From positions 3,224,001-3,288,000 of the forward strand of contig NC_026743.1 of the NCBI RefSeq assembly GCF_000210295.1: 64,000 nucleotides of DNA, given 5' to 3'. Of this stretch, positions 50,430-61,500 are shown one piece after another; positions within the stretch are counted from its first letter, which is position 1, and the number at the start of each line of letters is the position of its first letter. Below the pieces are notes generated by a model. The model did no database searches. It had not been told where the DNA came from and saw only the letters and a list, made by a program, of their open reading frames with translations. The position numbers and the translations under genes are program-made. Source of the DNA: Trypanosoma brucei gambiense DAL972. Lineage: Eukaryota > Euglenozoa > Kinetoplastea > Trypanosomatida > Trypanosomatidae.

Positions 50430-51519
50430 CCGTTCGGCGCTTGCCTTTGTGTGTACTTAGAACTTAGGCAGACACCAAGAAAGGAAGGTCTCGGTTGAGT
50501 GCAACAATTCAAAATAGGGACCTCTGTTTCCCCGCAGTCGTTCCCACCCCTCAAAAAAAAAAAAAAATACCACCACCACCACCAACAATAACAACAAACA
50601 CCCCACCCTTACTTTTTGTATTTGCCTTCTTAGTTATTTTCTGATTTGTCACTTTCCTCCGTTAATCTTTTTTATCCTAATGCCCTGTGCGATTACCTTT
50701 TCGTCTTGCTTTGATGGTTTAGCTATCTATTTTCTAGGCTCCACTCCGCCTTTAGTCGTTACCCTGCGCCTTATTATTAGTTATGTCTATTATCACCACA
50801 GATGTTACTGTTATTGTCCGATTTCGTAGATAAACCTAGTACCAGACTTCAGAAATTACCTTGTGGAAACTAGCTCCTAGCATAAGGGTTGAAAGCAAAA
50901 TAAATTTTAAAAAAAGCAAACAGAGAAGTGTGGGTAGTAAGAAGGGAAATGATATAACAGTAAGGTGCAAAGAATAAAAAGGAAAAGGAGAACGGTAGCA
51001 CTATCGACACTCCCCATCACTTTTCCTCCTTCTCCCTTTATAGTCCCAAGTATTGTACTTTTGTGGGGGAAAGGCAGGCCAAGGAGCTGAAGTGGGGGTG
51101 GGGGGAAAGGTGATGATGAAATGCTGATGTCAACAACAGTATATATAAACTGATGTGCAATTTTTTTTATAAATTATTTCGCTGCCGTACAAGAAATGCA
51201 CATATTACACGATTATATTACAAAACACCGGTGTCGATGAGGCGACTTTCATCAATCTCAGTACTCCTACTCCCCCTCTTTCCTTTGCAATCCCTTTATT
51301 TTCCTCCCTTCTTTGAAATGCTGTTGAATATTAAACACTTTAAAACTTTAGCTACACTGGTGGTGAACGCTTTTCTCCTCTCCTCTCTCCTCCACATTCA
51401 CACAACCCCACACGCGTACACCGTTATGTAATCGGAGAAAAGAAAGTACCGAACATGATATAAGTCCATCTGCAGCTTCCAGATCCGTAGACCAGCCATA
51501 CGAGGGCAGGCGTGTACAT
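50430..51519. other. Intergenic spacer
   Basis: Leader of the RRM gene, with a long T tract in the sense direction (opposite 50553-50567) and a nearby (ACC)n, plus the 3'UTR of the RLP7-like gene. No gene or RNA seen. Confidence 0.6.
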
Positions 51520-52416
51520 TTACGATGTTTTTTGCGAAGACTGCGATGACTCCTCTACGGCCTTCCGCTTGCCTACAGCCCTTTTCTCGCGTCTAGCCGA
51601 AGCCTTCAACTCCTGCGCCAGGTAAGCGGCAAAGGACTCCTTGTTCATAACTTCCATCTTCTGATACACGTTACGATGCCGCTCCATAAATAACTGCCGT
51701 GGTGGGTGGAAATCAAAGGGAGCTATGTGCTTGAGAACATCCCTCACATGCTCCGTTTTGTTGATGATAACGTCACATAGATCCTCAATACACAGCACGT
51801 TGTACTCCCCGAGTGCCTTTTCTAGCATGAGATTGCCATTGATGAGTCGTTTTGTTTTTGTTTCTTCATTCCAAAGAGCCCCACGTGTACGTAGCAACTC
51901 GTTTAGTTGCGCTGGTTCGGGGTGGCCAACAACAGAAAAGGGGCCTAACTGCTTTACAAGCGGGTCGGTGAAGGGGTTCAAACATAAAAGTCGTGCAGAG
52001 TAAAGTTTCCTAAGCCCTAAGCGGCCGAAGGCCAAGGCAACTTCATGTGGTATCAACTTACCACGCGCCCGGACAATCAGTACGACCCGCGAGTCTTCAA
52101 GGGCCTTTCCGTACTCCTCTTCTCCCATTCGGCCTTTCTTACCTGTTGCCTTCTCACCGATCTTTTGAAACAAACGCCCTTGCTTTTCCCTCAGTTGGGC
52201 GCGTTTTAATATCGTCTGCGCACTGATAAATTTCTTTGTGCTGAGCTTTCGCTTCCTCTTAGCGTCTATTTTGGCCTTGTGTCGCTCACGCCGCTCCTGC
52301 AGTTTGTCACGCCGGAGCACGCGATCTACGCGGAGCTGCTCGACAGATTTGCGCTGCAGAAGAATGGTTTCCTTGACACGCTCTCCCGGGAGCCATTTAG
52401 GAGGGTTTTTACCCAT
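51520..52416 (-). CDS. Ribosome biogenesis protein RLP7-like (uL30 family), 298 aa
   Basis: The upstream open frame begins at TTG; the first ATG is 52416 (MGKNPPKWLPGERVKETILL). A very basic N-terminal helix (residues about 20-75: RRDKLQERRERHKAKIDAKR and KRKLSTKKFISAQTILKRAQ) is typical of L7/RLP7. It is followed by the L30 fold (RVVLIVRARGKLIPHEVALA, LGLRKLYSARLLCLN, TKRLINGNLMLEKALGEYNV, LCIEDLCDVIINK). The final FDFHPPRQLFMERHRNVYQK replaces the LWPFKLSSPRGG of true L7. This and the length (298 against about 240-250) favour RLP7, a pre-60S assembly factor near ITS2, over the ribosomal protein itself. The last 35 residues are a Lys/Ser tail, probably nucleolar targeting. Confidence 0.85.
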   Translation of the reverse strand: MGKNPPKWLPGERVKETILLQRKSVEQLRVDRVLRRDKLQERRERHKAKIDAKRKRKLSTKKFISAQTILKRAQLREKQGRLFQKIGEKATGKKGRMGEEEYGKALEDSRVVLIVRARGKLIPHEVALAFGRLGLRKLYSARLLCLNPFTDPLVKQLGPFSVVGHPEPAQLNELLRTRGALWNEETKTKRLINGNLMLEKALGEYNVLCIEDLCDVIINKTEHVRDVLKHIAPFDFHPPRQLFMERHRNVYQKMEVMNKESFAAYLAQELKASARREKRAVGKRKAVEESSQSSQKTS

Positions 52417-53560
52417 AGCAACTGCACAAACTGAATATATATGTATAGAAATATATATGTGTATGTATGCAACGCTGAAACTTTGGATGAAGCACGAAGC
52501 CGAAATGGGGCGCCCTCTCAACTGGAGATGTTACGCTAGCCTTCACTAATACATTGTTTTTTTTTTAATACGAGTATGAGAAGTTTAGATGGAAAATGTG
52601 AAGAAGGAAGAAGCAGCCGAATCGAATAGAGTAACAGCAAGGGATAAACACAGGCGAATGTGCAGCGGTTACGGCGGGAAGCCAATCCATGAACGAGTGC
52701 TCGAGAAAGTAAAGTATACGCACACACAAAAAAGACAAAAACGGCACGTTGCCGCTGTACCCGCTCCAGTTTCTGTTGTTTATCGCCTCCCTTCCTTTTG
52801 TTTATTTTTTTATTATTACATTTGCCCTTCTACCGTGCGACGCCCCCACCGACAGCAACAAACAAAAAGGCGTGCGGAGTATGATAATAATATATGTGAA
52901 ACACGTGCACTTGCGAGCGGGTAGAATAATTCAACATTTTTTTTTTTAGTCGTACGTAACACGAGAAAATCATATGCGACACACACCACCACAAAGAAAA
53001 AAAAAAAGAAACGAAAAGAGTAAGACAACAATAAGAAGACGATCAGTAGCCGCACATCTATCTGCCAACCTGGTACAAAAACCTCACAATAAGGACGAAC
53101 ATCAACGTAACGAAAAGTGGAATAAACTAATTTTTTCTCCCCTTTTGTTTGATATGAAGAAAAAAACTTGGGAAGAGGAGGGAGGTCATACAAATAAAAA
53201 GGAAATGGTTGGTGCAAAACGACGATCGGTTCTCCATCATGCTTCCTCCCATCTCCCATCACTTGCCTCATATGAAAGCACTGGAATAAACTAATGCATA
53301 TTTCAGTGGCATTAGCACCCCAGTCGGCATTTGCTGCGGCAACGGTATTCGGCTCCCGCTACTTTCGCTTATCTGAGTCAACCAGCATTCGGTTAAACAT
53401 TATGGTCAACTCCCCCTCTTCCTCCACGTATTAGGTAAAACGCATTTTGCCTCATGCCATTGGCAGAGCTGAATTAGCGTGTATAAAAAATATATATATA
53501 TGAACTTTTACATGGACTTGTGTATTTTATTAAAGGGAAAAGGTGGGGAAGACGATCCCC
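52417..53560. other. Intergenic spacer
   Basis: TATATATTTC/ATATATAT tract at about 52433-52462 just upstream of the RLP7-like ATG. A- and T-rich runs lie near 52557-52570, 52938-52948 and 53000-53010, and a TA tract at about 53490-53500. No gene recognised. Confidence 0.6.
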
Positions 53561-55345
53561 TTAGTGGCGCAGAAGCTTAAGTTCAAGAGATATTTGCCCC
53601 TCAGGATCGAGATTCATATCACCACGTATAATATCACCGGGGGCTGCCGCAACCTGGCTAAGCATGATTCGCAAAGTTCCCATGAGTCGGTCCTTTACAA
53701 GGTCATTTTTGTCAAGTATGGATATGTGCAGCACATCGCTGCGAATGTCGTACACCTCCAATGCCGCCTCAAAGTTGAAATCAGGGTTGAGGGTTGAACT
53801 AATATACGGGGATTTGCGTGTTTGCTTGCGCAGCTGTAACTTTACGTATGGGTCGGAGACCCCGATAGTTTCTTTGTTCTTCAGATTCCTGCAGCGTTGC
53901 ACCGTGACGAAAAGCGTTCCACCCCCGTGGTTTTCAACACCATCATCGTTCGGCACCGTCGAGCGAGTGCTTGGAGGTACGATCGCATCGCTTGTCGACT
54001 TCAAACTATTCGCAAATGATTCCGATACCGCACGCGACGGCGCCTGTTGGGGAGCGGAACCTGTTGTAGTTGTCCCACCGGTGTTATACGGTAAAAACTC
54101 AGGCATGATTAATAGCTTCGAGCGAACTGTTGTCCTTGAACCGGATGTTTTCGACATCATGCAGGTGTATTCGCGGCCTTTGCTCTCCACCAAGGACTTC
54201 ACAGGCACAACACACTCACCAATTAGAACGTCGTACCCAGGCACATCAAAATACATCCAAAAATGCAAGGTGAGTTCTGTGTCGTACAAAATGAAACTAA
54301 ATACGTCACTAAACGTCGTGTCCAACCCGCTGTAGATATTGCTTTTCAGAAGCCTCTTCTTCGGGTCTTCACCGGACATCAACAGTTTGATGTAATACGG
54401 CGTCTTCGCCCGGTCAGACACGTAGCGGTGGTACCACTCGTTTGCCCGCAGAAAGCGAATGCGTAGAGTTCCCATAGCAGAGTCAGCAAGAGAAGTGTCC
54501 ATTTCATATCCCTGTACTATTGGAAAGGTCCACCTTTTGGGATATTGCATCATACCAACCAATGTCTTCCGGAAGAAATTGTCCAGAAAGGAACCCACGG
54601 CTGGTACGGCATCCAATGCCACTCCACCTGCTGAAATGTCGAAATTGAGCATCCATAGTTTCATAATCGAAACAGACATGTTCCCGAAGCAGGGCCACAC
54701 GGAAGCATATGGAAATAGCACAACTCTTGTTTGCATGCTGAGTTGCAACCGACGCACGTGGACGTTCATATCCGGACCTGGCATATCTAAATGAATAACA
54801 ATGTCCATATCACTGTCCCATGTCATCGTAACATCCAATATCGACTCCTTCTCCCGACTGGGATGATACTGGATACCGGTGATTACGAATGGTTGGCTGC
54901 CCATAGTGCACTGTTTGAGATTCATGCTGTAAATAAAAGAAGGCTTATAGGTCTCAAGAAGTGGTTCAAGGCAATTCTTCACCGTTGTCGCTGTCGCTTC
55001 GGAGATAGGTTTCCACATTTCGTTAATGAGGGAGTTCAACCACTGGACATTGTTCGCGCTGGGGTTGATGAGCCACTCAGGTAAATCCCTTTCAAGAACT
55101 GTTTTCATGAACTCCTTGTCCCTCATAAGACGGTGGGCATGAAGAATGTTGAATGCCGTTCTTTTGCCCTCCTTTCGAATCAGATACGACACAGCACCGA
55201 CGACCAGAGCAACTTCCACGAGCAAAACGAGTCCAATGGAATAGATGCATCGCAGTACAAGCCACGCAATTACCACCGCCAGAAAGATGTGACTGGGGTT
55301 ATTGAGCTCACCGAAGCGCTGCATCAGTTCATTTGCCTTTTCCAT
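53561..55345 (-). CDS. Extended-synaptotagmin-like protein (TM hairpin, SMP, two C2), 594 aa
   Basis: The first ATG is 55345 (the frame opens 15 codons earlier at TTG). Residues 18-56 are hydrophobic and can form the ER hairpin anchor. An SMP lipid-transfer domain follows (about 92-278: NNVQWLNSLINEMWKPISEA, LDAVPAVGSFLDNFFRKTLV, MMQYPKRWTFP). C2A spans about 292-415, and C2B about 475-594 (LFVTVQRCRNLK, GVSDPYVKLQL, LDKNDLVKDRLMG). In C2B the calcium-loop aspartates SDPY and DKND are present; C2A lacks the clear set. Family members (E-Syts, tricalbins, plant SYT1) tether the ER to the plasma membrane and move glycerolipids. The linker (about 425-470) is Thr/Ser-rich. The architecture is complete for a short, two-C2 member. 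Confidence 0.93.
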   Translation of the reverse strand: MEKANELMQRFGELNNPSHIFLAVVIAWLVLRCIYSIGLVLLVEVALVVGAVSYLIRKEGKRTAFNILHAHRLMRDKEFMKTVLERDLPEWLINPSANNVQWLNSLINEMWKPISEATATTVKNCLEPLLETYKPSFIYSMNLKQCTMGSQPFVITGIQYHPSREKESILDVTMTWDSDMDIVIHLDMPGPDMNVHVRRLQLSMQTRVVLFPYASVWPCFGNMSVSIMKLWMLNFDISAGGVALDAVPAVGSFLDNFFRKTLVGMMQYPKRWTFPIVQGYEMDTSLADSAMGTLRIRFLRANEWYHRYVSDRAKTPYYIKLLMSGEDPKKRLLKSNIYSGLDTTFSDVFSFILYDTELTLHFWMYFDVPGYDVLIGECVVPVKSLVESKGREYTCMMSKTSGSRTTVRSKLLIMPEFLPYNTGGTTTTGSAPQQAPSRAVSESFANSLKSTSDAIVPPSTRSTVPNDDGVENHGGGTLFVTVQRCRNLKNKETIGVSDPYVKLQLRKQTRKSPYISSTLNPDFNFEAALEVYDIRSDVLHISILDKNDLVKDRLMGTLRIMLSQVAAAPGDIIRGDMNLDPEGQISLELKLLRH

Positions 55346-55898
55346 GGTTGCTCGAGGGTGCCACACCGACTCTTTTGATAAATACGGCAATTTCGCTGGT
55401 TCGAATGGGTATATATATATGTATCTGGATTCAACTCAAATACCGAACTGAACACAGAAGGAACCTGACCGGATCCTTTCCGCGTTACCGTCCCTCCCCG
55501 TTTGCGCTCAAATATCAGAAGCTGCCGTCGGGGGTCTTCCTATTTTTCCCGTCCCTTTGGTGTTATCCCCTGTCTTTCTTGTTAACAGAGCTTGCTCACC
55601 CTCGCTCTCCCCCCCCCTTTCGTTTTGTTCTTATATTTAACTGTTTTTTCCTAATATGAGATGGTATTGCTTGTGCCTTCACCGTGATGGTGAATGCAAG
55701 TAACGACAAAATTCATTGCGAAAAAGTGCCACATAAAGAGAAGTTGCAGAAGGGAGAGAACTTTACACTCAGTAGAATAATACGTGTGCACCAAACCATC
55801 TCTATGTCAATATACCGACTTGGGGAGTCCCAGCACCTCCATGACACACCAGAGTACAAAGAAACTCTTCTTCGCTCCCTACTTTCATATCGTTACAG
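55346..55898. other. Intergenic spacer
   Basis: TA tract at about 55411-55421, 65-75 nt upstream of the E-Syt-like ATG; C run near 55610. No gene. Confidence 0.6.
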
Positions 55899-56786
55899 CT
55901 AATCGAAGTGGGCAGTTACCCATTCGGCCGCAGTATTGATTTCAAGTAGCACATCTGCCGCCGCGCATAACCACCACAAACTGCCCGAACTCACTGAACT
56001 GGAGGGCAGCCGCTCCTTCCATGCAAATAGTTTGTTAGTGCGGCATGGCGAAATGAAAAGCGCCCAATTAGCGTCGTGAAGCTGCCTTAAACCTAATGTA
56101 GCAGTAGAAATAGTTGATCTCCCAACTTCAGAAAATAGCTGTTCCAGGAGTTTCTTTCCTTCTGGAACGCGCACAACCGACGGATCAGCGCCCACTACGG
56201 AGCAAACGACACCACCACGACTCCTATGGAGACCACTTTGGCTACGATTGGACACACGCATGCCGGCCTCAATAATCGACGAAATGTTCGGCACGTGAAC
56301 TATGGTGGGAGGCGTAAGTTCGTTACTGTCATCCCCCGCTGCAACCGGGAACCGACGGGCTTTCAAACGATATGAGCGGGTCGAGTCGTAACCGTCGAAA
56401 GGACGCATTGGCACTACCCACTGCCACCGCCCCGTTCCAATGAGCTGTTCCATCACTTCAGTTTCACTCCCTTCTGTTCCCTCAGGGAAGTTTATGATTA
56501 ACGCATCCGTTGGAGCGACTGATAGTTCTATCTGATTATTCTTCTCAGCACCCTTAGCAACCTGATGCTGTGGGAGAAAATGCATTCGCAACGTGTAAGT
56601 CGGGCTGATTGTCACAGTGTTACCATCCGAAGACAGTGGATGAACGATGTTTTCGTCGCTTGAGGAACCACTCAACTGTGAATACCCTTGCATGGTGCAG
56701 CGATATAGGACGTAGGAGTGTACAAAAAAAAGCATCACGACGACTAGTGGGCGTCCATCAAAGAAGTAACGCCACGGCACCGGCAT
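55899..56786 (-). CDS. Single-pass type II membrane protein, unknown, 295 aa
   Basis: The frame opens at TTG 56819, but the first ATG is 56786 (MPVPWRYFFDGRPLVVVMLF). One membrane segment is clear at about residues 13-30 (PLVVVMLFFVHSYVLYRC). It is preceded by basic and aromatic residues, so the remainder is probably lumenal or in the intermembrane space. The soluble part contains beta-rich stretches (NTVTISPTYTLRMHFLPQHQ, RWQWVVPMRPFDGY). Two possible N-glycosylation sequons are NISS and NRSQ. A C-terminal block contains SSGSLWWLCAAADVLLEINT. I do not recognise a family. Confidence 0.78.
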   Translation of the reverse strand: MPVPWRYFFDGRPLVVVMLFFVHSYVLYRCTMQGYSQLSGSSSDENIVHPLSSDGNTVTISPTYTLRMHFLPQHQVAKGAEKNNQIELSVAPTDALIINFPEGTEGSETEVMEQLIGTGRWQWVVPMRPFDGYDSTRSYRLKARRFPVAAGDDSNELTPPTIVHVPNISSIIEAGMRVSNRSQSGLHRSRGGVVCSVVGADPSVVRVPEGKKLLEQLFSEVGRSTISTATLGLRQLHDANWALFISPCRTNKLFAWKERLPSSSVSSGSLWWLCAAADVLLEINTAAEWVTAHFD

Positions 56787-57067
56787 TCCCCTGCGGAACT
56801 CCAAACACGTCTCCACCAACAGGAAAACATATCAAATGCCATCCGTAGATAAATCAAAAGGGTTATGCAACATGAGGAAATAGTGGGAGCGGGGCTGTGA
56901 AACGGAGTAAATGAACTTGAGAACAAGTGCACGCAGCAGCATATGAAAAGAAGCAACCATCGTTTGGGGTTCCACAAACCTCTCCCTGACCAAATCAAGG
57001 GTATTATTACACCTTCATTTGCACAAAACTTCGCATTTATGGACCCTTCAATAGCCTTTTTTTTTCC

Positions 57068-57721
57068 TTAGTTCAAGTGATCATCGGGGGAGAGCAACCG
57101 CTTCCGCTGCCTTCGCAGATGCTCTGCGAATCCTTCATCATCGGTTTCCATCTCAGCCACAGCCTTCGGCTCTTCGAAAGCAGGGCTGTCCTCTTTTCGC
57201 CCGCCACGCATCTCACGTAGTACCTCATCTTTCACGAAACTGGGTACGGTGGGGGAAGCAAGAACTTGACCAGCCTCAAACCAATAGTTTTCGCCCGTCG
57301 GAGAACCATCATGTGTGTGCCGACGCGTATTTTCATCCTCCGTGTGCGCCCGCATCAACCGCTCCGATGCTACACCACTCATATAACGTGACAACTTCTC
57401 ACTGTAGTGTGTTTGTTGATACCGTGTTAAACCACGTGGGTCCTGATCCCCAATGAGGCGCTGGGCCTCACGCATGAACAAACGGAACTCTGGTTTATCA
57501 TTCATGATGCTCTCGAAGTAAGCTGCCGCCTCTTTGGTATGCCTTCCTTCCTCAACTGCCCTCGAGATGTGTGTTTGCATCCACTCACTACTCGTGTCAC
57601 GCTCAACGGCGTCCGAAACCGGTCGTTGACCTCCACATTCCGGAGCACCGTGTGGACACCATTGTGAGTTACATCTGTGTTGCAGACCGAATCGAACGGT
57701 AAAAACTCGGTGACACCGCAT
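57068..57721 (-). CDS. Hypothetical protein, 217 aa, possible mitochondrial targeting
   Basis: ATG at 57721. The start MRCHRVFTVRFGLQHRC is basic, without acidic residues for about 27 positions, compatible with mitochondrial import. The body is charged and helical: EWMQTHISRAVEEGRHTKEA, YFESIMNDKPEFRLFMREAQ and RLIGDQDPRGLTRYQQTHYS. A Glu/Arg-rich C terminus ends HLRRQRKRLLSPDDHLN. No motif is recognised. It could be a ribosome- or complex-associated protein of the organelle, but this is only inference from the N terminus and charge. Confidence 0.8.
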   Translation of the reverse strand: MRCHRVFTVRFGLQHRCNSQWCPHGAPECGGQRPVSDAVERDTSSEWMQTHISRAVEEGRHTKEAAAYFESIMNDKPEFRLFMREAQRLIGDQDPRGLTRYQQTHYSEKLSRYMSGVASERLMRAHTEDENTRRHTHDGSPTGENYWFEAGQVLASPTVPSFVKDEVLREMRGGRKEDSPAFEEPKAVAEMETDDEGFAEHLRRQRKRLLSPDDHLN

Positions 57722-58200
57722 TTAAACCGAAAGATGCCTCTAACAATACTCACGTATTCGTGCTTTTTTTCCCCCTCCCCTTGTAGCGACGTGAGGAATA
57801 AACCCTTGCGCTTGACTTATTCTTAGCGCACCCGCAGATGAGCGGTCCACTGCGCAGAGGTTGTACGCATTTATAGGTATACATATACGTGCGCCATAAC
57901 CGAGTCAATGTTCAGAGATGAGAAAGTGAAACAAAATAAAACTACGTAGAGTAACAATGCGGAAAAACACCCGCCGCCGCCACAAACACCACAAATTTCC
58001 TTCAGGTAACCCTAAATAATTAACCCCAACAAAGTTACCAGACACACACTCAAAAAAAAAAAAATGTCACAGGCAGGGTGAGAAAAGACACCATTTAACG
58101 GGAGGTGGTTGTTCTCTCAACCTTCCGCGCACTTTAGCACTCAGCTGTTCATTTTTAAAACCCCTCAAAACGTTACTACAAGTGATAAATCCATACGCAT
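57722..58200. other. Intergenic spacer
   Basis: Leader of the 217-aa gene (a T/C-poor, mixed region with a plus-strand T run at 57762-57770) and 3'UTR of the 113-aa gene. No feature beyond an A12 run near 58053. Confidence 0.55.
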
Positions 58201-58542
58201 TCACTCCCGAAGCGAGAAGTGAGTAGGAGAAACGTTATACTTATAAATGTAAACGTCTGGTCGGTGGTGCTTACGATGGGCTTCAATTTCTTCCTCAAAG
58301 TACGGCTCCTGCGCAAAGCTACTGGGAAGGGGATCGCCAAAGTTTGACCGCGCGAGTTTTGCGAAGGCACCCTGTTTTTTCTCTGTCGTGTGAGGAGCCC
58401 AACTTACGCGCCTTGCGTGACTGATGGCCTCCTTACTAAAAAAATCTTCCGTGCGCACGGAAAGACACCGTGTGGCTGCTGTCAGCGATGAACCGTAGCA
58501 ACTCACCGCCACAGATCGCAGACGCACGCCTCGCAGGACCAT
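58201..58542 (-). CDS. Small protein with mitochondrial presequence, 113 aa
   Basis: ATG at 58542. The first 30 residues (MVLRGVRLRSVAVSCYGSSL then TAATRCLSVR) are rich in Arg, Ser and Val and lack acidic residues, a textbook presequence with a likely cleavage near RCLSVR/TED. The mature part is about 80 residues, soluble and charged (ARRVSWAPHTTEKKQG, EEIEAHRKHHRPDVYIYKYN). No family is recognised. A respiratory-complex or mitoribosome accessory subunit is possible. The gene stands 3.6 kb downstream of GSK3 and has normal coding composition. Confidence 0.78.
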   Translation of the reverse strand: MVLRGVRLRSVAVSCYGSSLTAATRCLSVRTEDFFSKEAISHARRVSWAPHTTEKKQGAFAKLARSNFGDPLPSSFAQEPYFEEEIEAHRKHHRPDVYIYKYNVSPTHFSLRE

Positions 58543-61500
58543 CTACAACTTTCCCTCGTTCCATTTGTTTGACATTGTGTCATTTTAGAAAAAAATAATA
58601 AAAATGAATAAGCAAACAGCTGGAACTATGCCATAAACTGACGGCACATATCACACAACCACAGTGGAGACGAAAGAAGTAAACAAATGGAAGTGGCACA
58701 ACACCACCACCAAAAAAAAATAAGCAACTGTTAGGAGCGGGTGGAGGAGATCGACGGCAGCATCAAATGTTACACGCACAAAAAAGACAAACACGCGGCA
58801 CCCAACCCCCGGCCCTCACGTGGTGACAACTGAACTTTCTGTACAACTCAGAAATAAAGGATTAATTACGGAACCGCCTCGTGGCAATCCACACATCCGT
58901 CATTCATTAAAATATGCAACAAACGGTGTAGTCATCAGAACCACGCACCCGAAGGTGCTCAACTGCTCATTTAGTTGCGCAGATTGTGAAAGGACTTCGG
59001 AACTGTCTGCTCAAACTATTTTCCCATCCTTCATCGCCGTTTAAGGGGTCGCTTTGCCTCAGAATGTCGTTGCATAACAAAGAGAAGGAAAGAAAAGGAA
59101 AAATAAGATACTTTGGGGTATCTCTCTATTCTCAAAAGTAGCTATGAGTGCGTTATAGTAAGCACAAACAGAAATTATATATATATATATATATGTACTC
59201 CCATGTTCACGCACCTGAAAGTGAGACAATGACACGGTTGGGAGAAGAGAGGGGAAGACAACAACAAAATATTAATCATGGGGCCCAGCAAAAAAAAAAA
59301 AAAAACAGCTTTACAGAGGGAAATACAGAAGAACAAGTAGGGAAACAGCAGTAAAGCACCAACACATACACATCACAAGAGGTAAAACGAATAAATACAA
59401 AAACAAGTACCATCACCACGCACAACCAAATACGGCAAATCGTTTAAGCACAGAAAAAGAGGCGACGCACTTTTCTTTCTTTATTTTCTTAATTTTTTTC
59501 TTGTTTATTGTTGTTGTTATCTTTATTCTTCCCCCCTCTCTCTTTCCCCATCTCCTCTTTGTTTTTTTTTTTCGTGTGTGTGGGGATCTCACCCCCGCCC
59601 TTTCTTTCTTTCTCTCACATTTTCGGAGTCTCCTGTATTGAAAATGAGAGAAGGGAGGTAAGGGTAAAACCCACCAAAAGGGTGGAGACATGCCCACCCG
59701 CTTAAACCCACAAAAGGTGTAAAACTCAAAGGAGTTGAACAAGACACATACACATGAAGCATAGCCGTGGTAAATGCGACAGGGAAGAAACAGAGGCACA
59801 TATCGAATAGAATTTTCTTTTTTTTTTTTCTCGCTCAGTGATGGCGTAACCTCACCCCCCCCTCTGTGTTTTATATAAAAGCAAGAGAGTTGAAAGGGTA
59901 CACATTCAGGGAAAGGAAGGGAAGAGAAAGGGAGGAGAAGGGGAACCCACTACCACGAATCCCCTTGAAATATATTCTTTCCAAAATAGACACAATCTAA
60001 AGGTGCCGCTGGAATTGCATACATGCTTCCATGTTCGTTCGTCTGCGGGAAAAAAGTTCAAAAGTAACACTCTTCTTTATATTCCCCACCCTCATTTACC
60101 ACTACTTTCCACCATCCTTTGTTGTTTCACATAATCAAAAGGCACTGATAGAAAAAAAAAGTGAATATATCCGACACGTTGGCAATAATATATATATATA
60201 TATATATATTATTAATTTATTTATATGTATGCATGTGCAAGTTTAACAGGAGTACCTTTGTGAGCGCGCAAGGAGTTTCCTTCAACCATCACCACAGCAC
60301 GCTTCACTGCCCTAAACGACAGCGTCATACGTTTCACCCAAGTACCGCCAGCCAAAATCCCACCTACAGCAATTATACTTTTATATTCATATCCTTCTTA
60401 ATCTTTTTTAGCTCCTCTCTTCCCCACACCACATAAGTGTCACATTGTACACTGTTAGTTGCTTCGTTCACCTCACACCTCACCTCACCTCGCCTTTCCT
60501 TCTCCCCCTTTCCTTCCTTTCCTTCTCTCGTCTCACATTGCAAGTTTACAGTACCCGATGAAACAAAACGGTCACAAGAGAAGGAAGCGAAGAAGAATAA
60601 TAACAAAAAAAGAAAGGAGGAAAAGGCAACGCCAAGGAGCTCATCCATTCAACAATAGTAATAATGATAATATTAAAAATAATAGGCGGGGTCTGTTGTT
60701 GTTGTTGTTGTTGTTTTTGTTTTGAGGAGGTGAAGTGAAAAGCACATATACAGAGAGGGAGATCAAAACCAGTCTTTTCTCCTTTTCCCTCAGTACACAT
60801 CCTCGATCGGTGGCGGTAGTGCGTGATAAGGAAAACAAAAACCGCAAACATTACAAAAATGAGAAACCGGAAGCACTGAAAATTGTCGGTGTGTACAAAC
60901 GAACGCCAGACGCAGTGGTACACAAGCCCTACCGAACCTACGTATGTAACCAGACATGCATATATTAATATATTTATATATATGCGTAAGAGCAAGCGTG
61001 TAAATGTAATATAAATATATTAAGAGACTGTTGCTCCTTCCTGTCATGCATAAATCCGGTAAAGAGATGTGGGGAATAATAACTCCTCTCCCTTTACTCT
61101 CCACACATAGGCTCAAGGAAACAACTACAGAGGTACATGCAACACCCCTGAAGTTGTCAATTACGTTCAAGCACCGAAGTTTTAAAGCCGTGAGTGAAAA
61201 TTTAAGTGAGAAAACGAGACATAAAAAAAATGTGCAGATGCAAGAAGTGCTACAGGAATGCTGAGACGTCAGAATGATTCATCTTCCATTTGTCTCTGCG
61301 TACAACCTCAAAAATCCCCCACCACACAGTAAAACAATGAAAAGATTGAAACAGGAGAAGAAAAAGAAGTGATTGCAGAGAAACAACGTCAGAATATTAA
61401 ATACAAGAAACAAAAGGAGAAAACGAAACTGTCAAAATCCGCGTCAAGTTGCAAATAGAGAAGGATACGAAAAGTCACTCGTTGCTCTTCATACCTTTCC

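Noticed and set aside
55399..55410. GGTTCGAATGG resembling a tRNA B box
   Set aside because: No matching A box, no cloverleaf and the last bases do not fit GGTTCGAATCC.
60546..61170. Minus frames of 126-149 codons downstream of GSK3
   Set aside because: Low-complexity sequence with poly-Gln or Ile/Tyr runs from CAA and TA repeats, with no supporting context.
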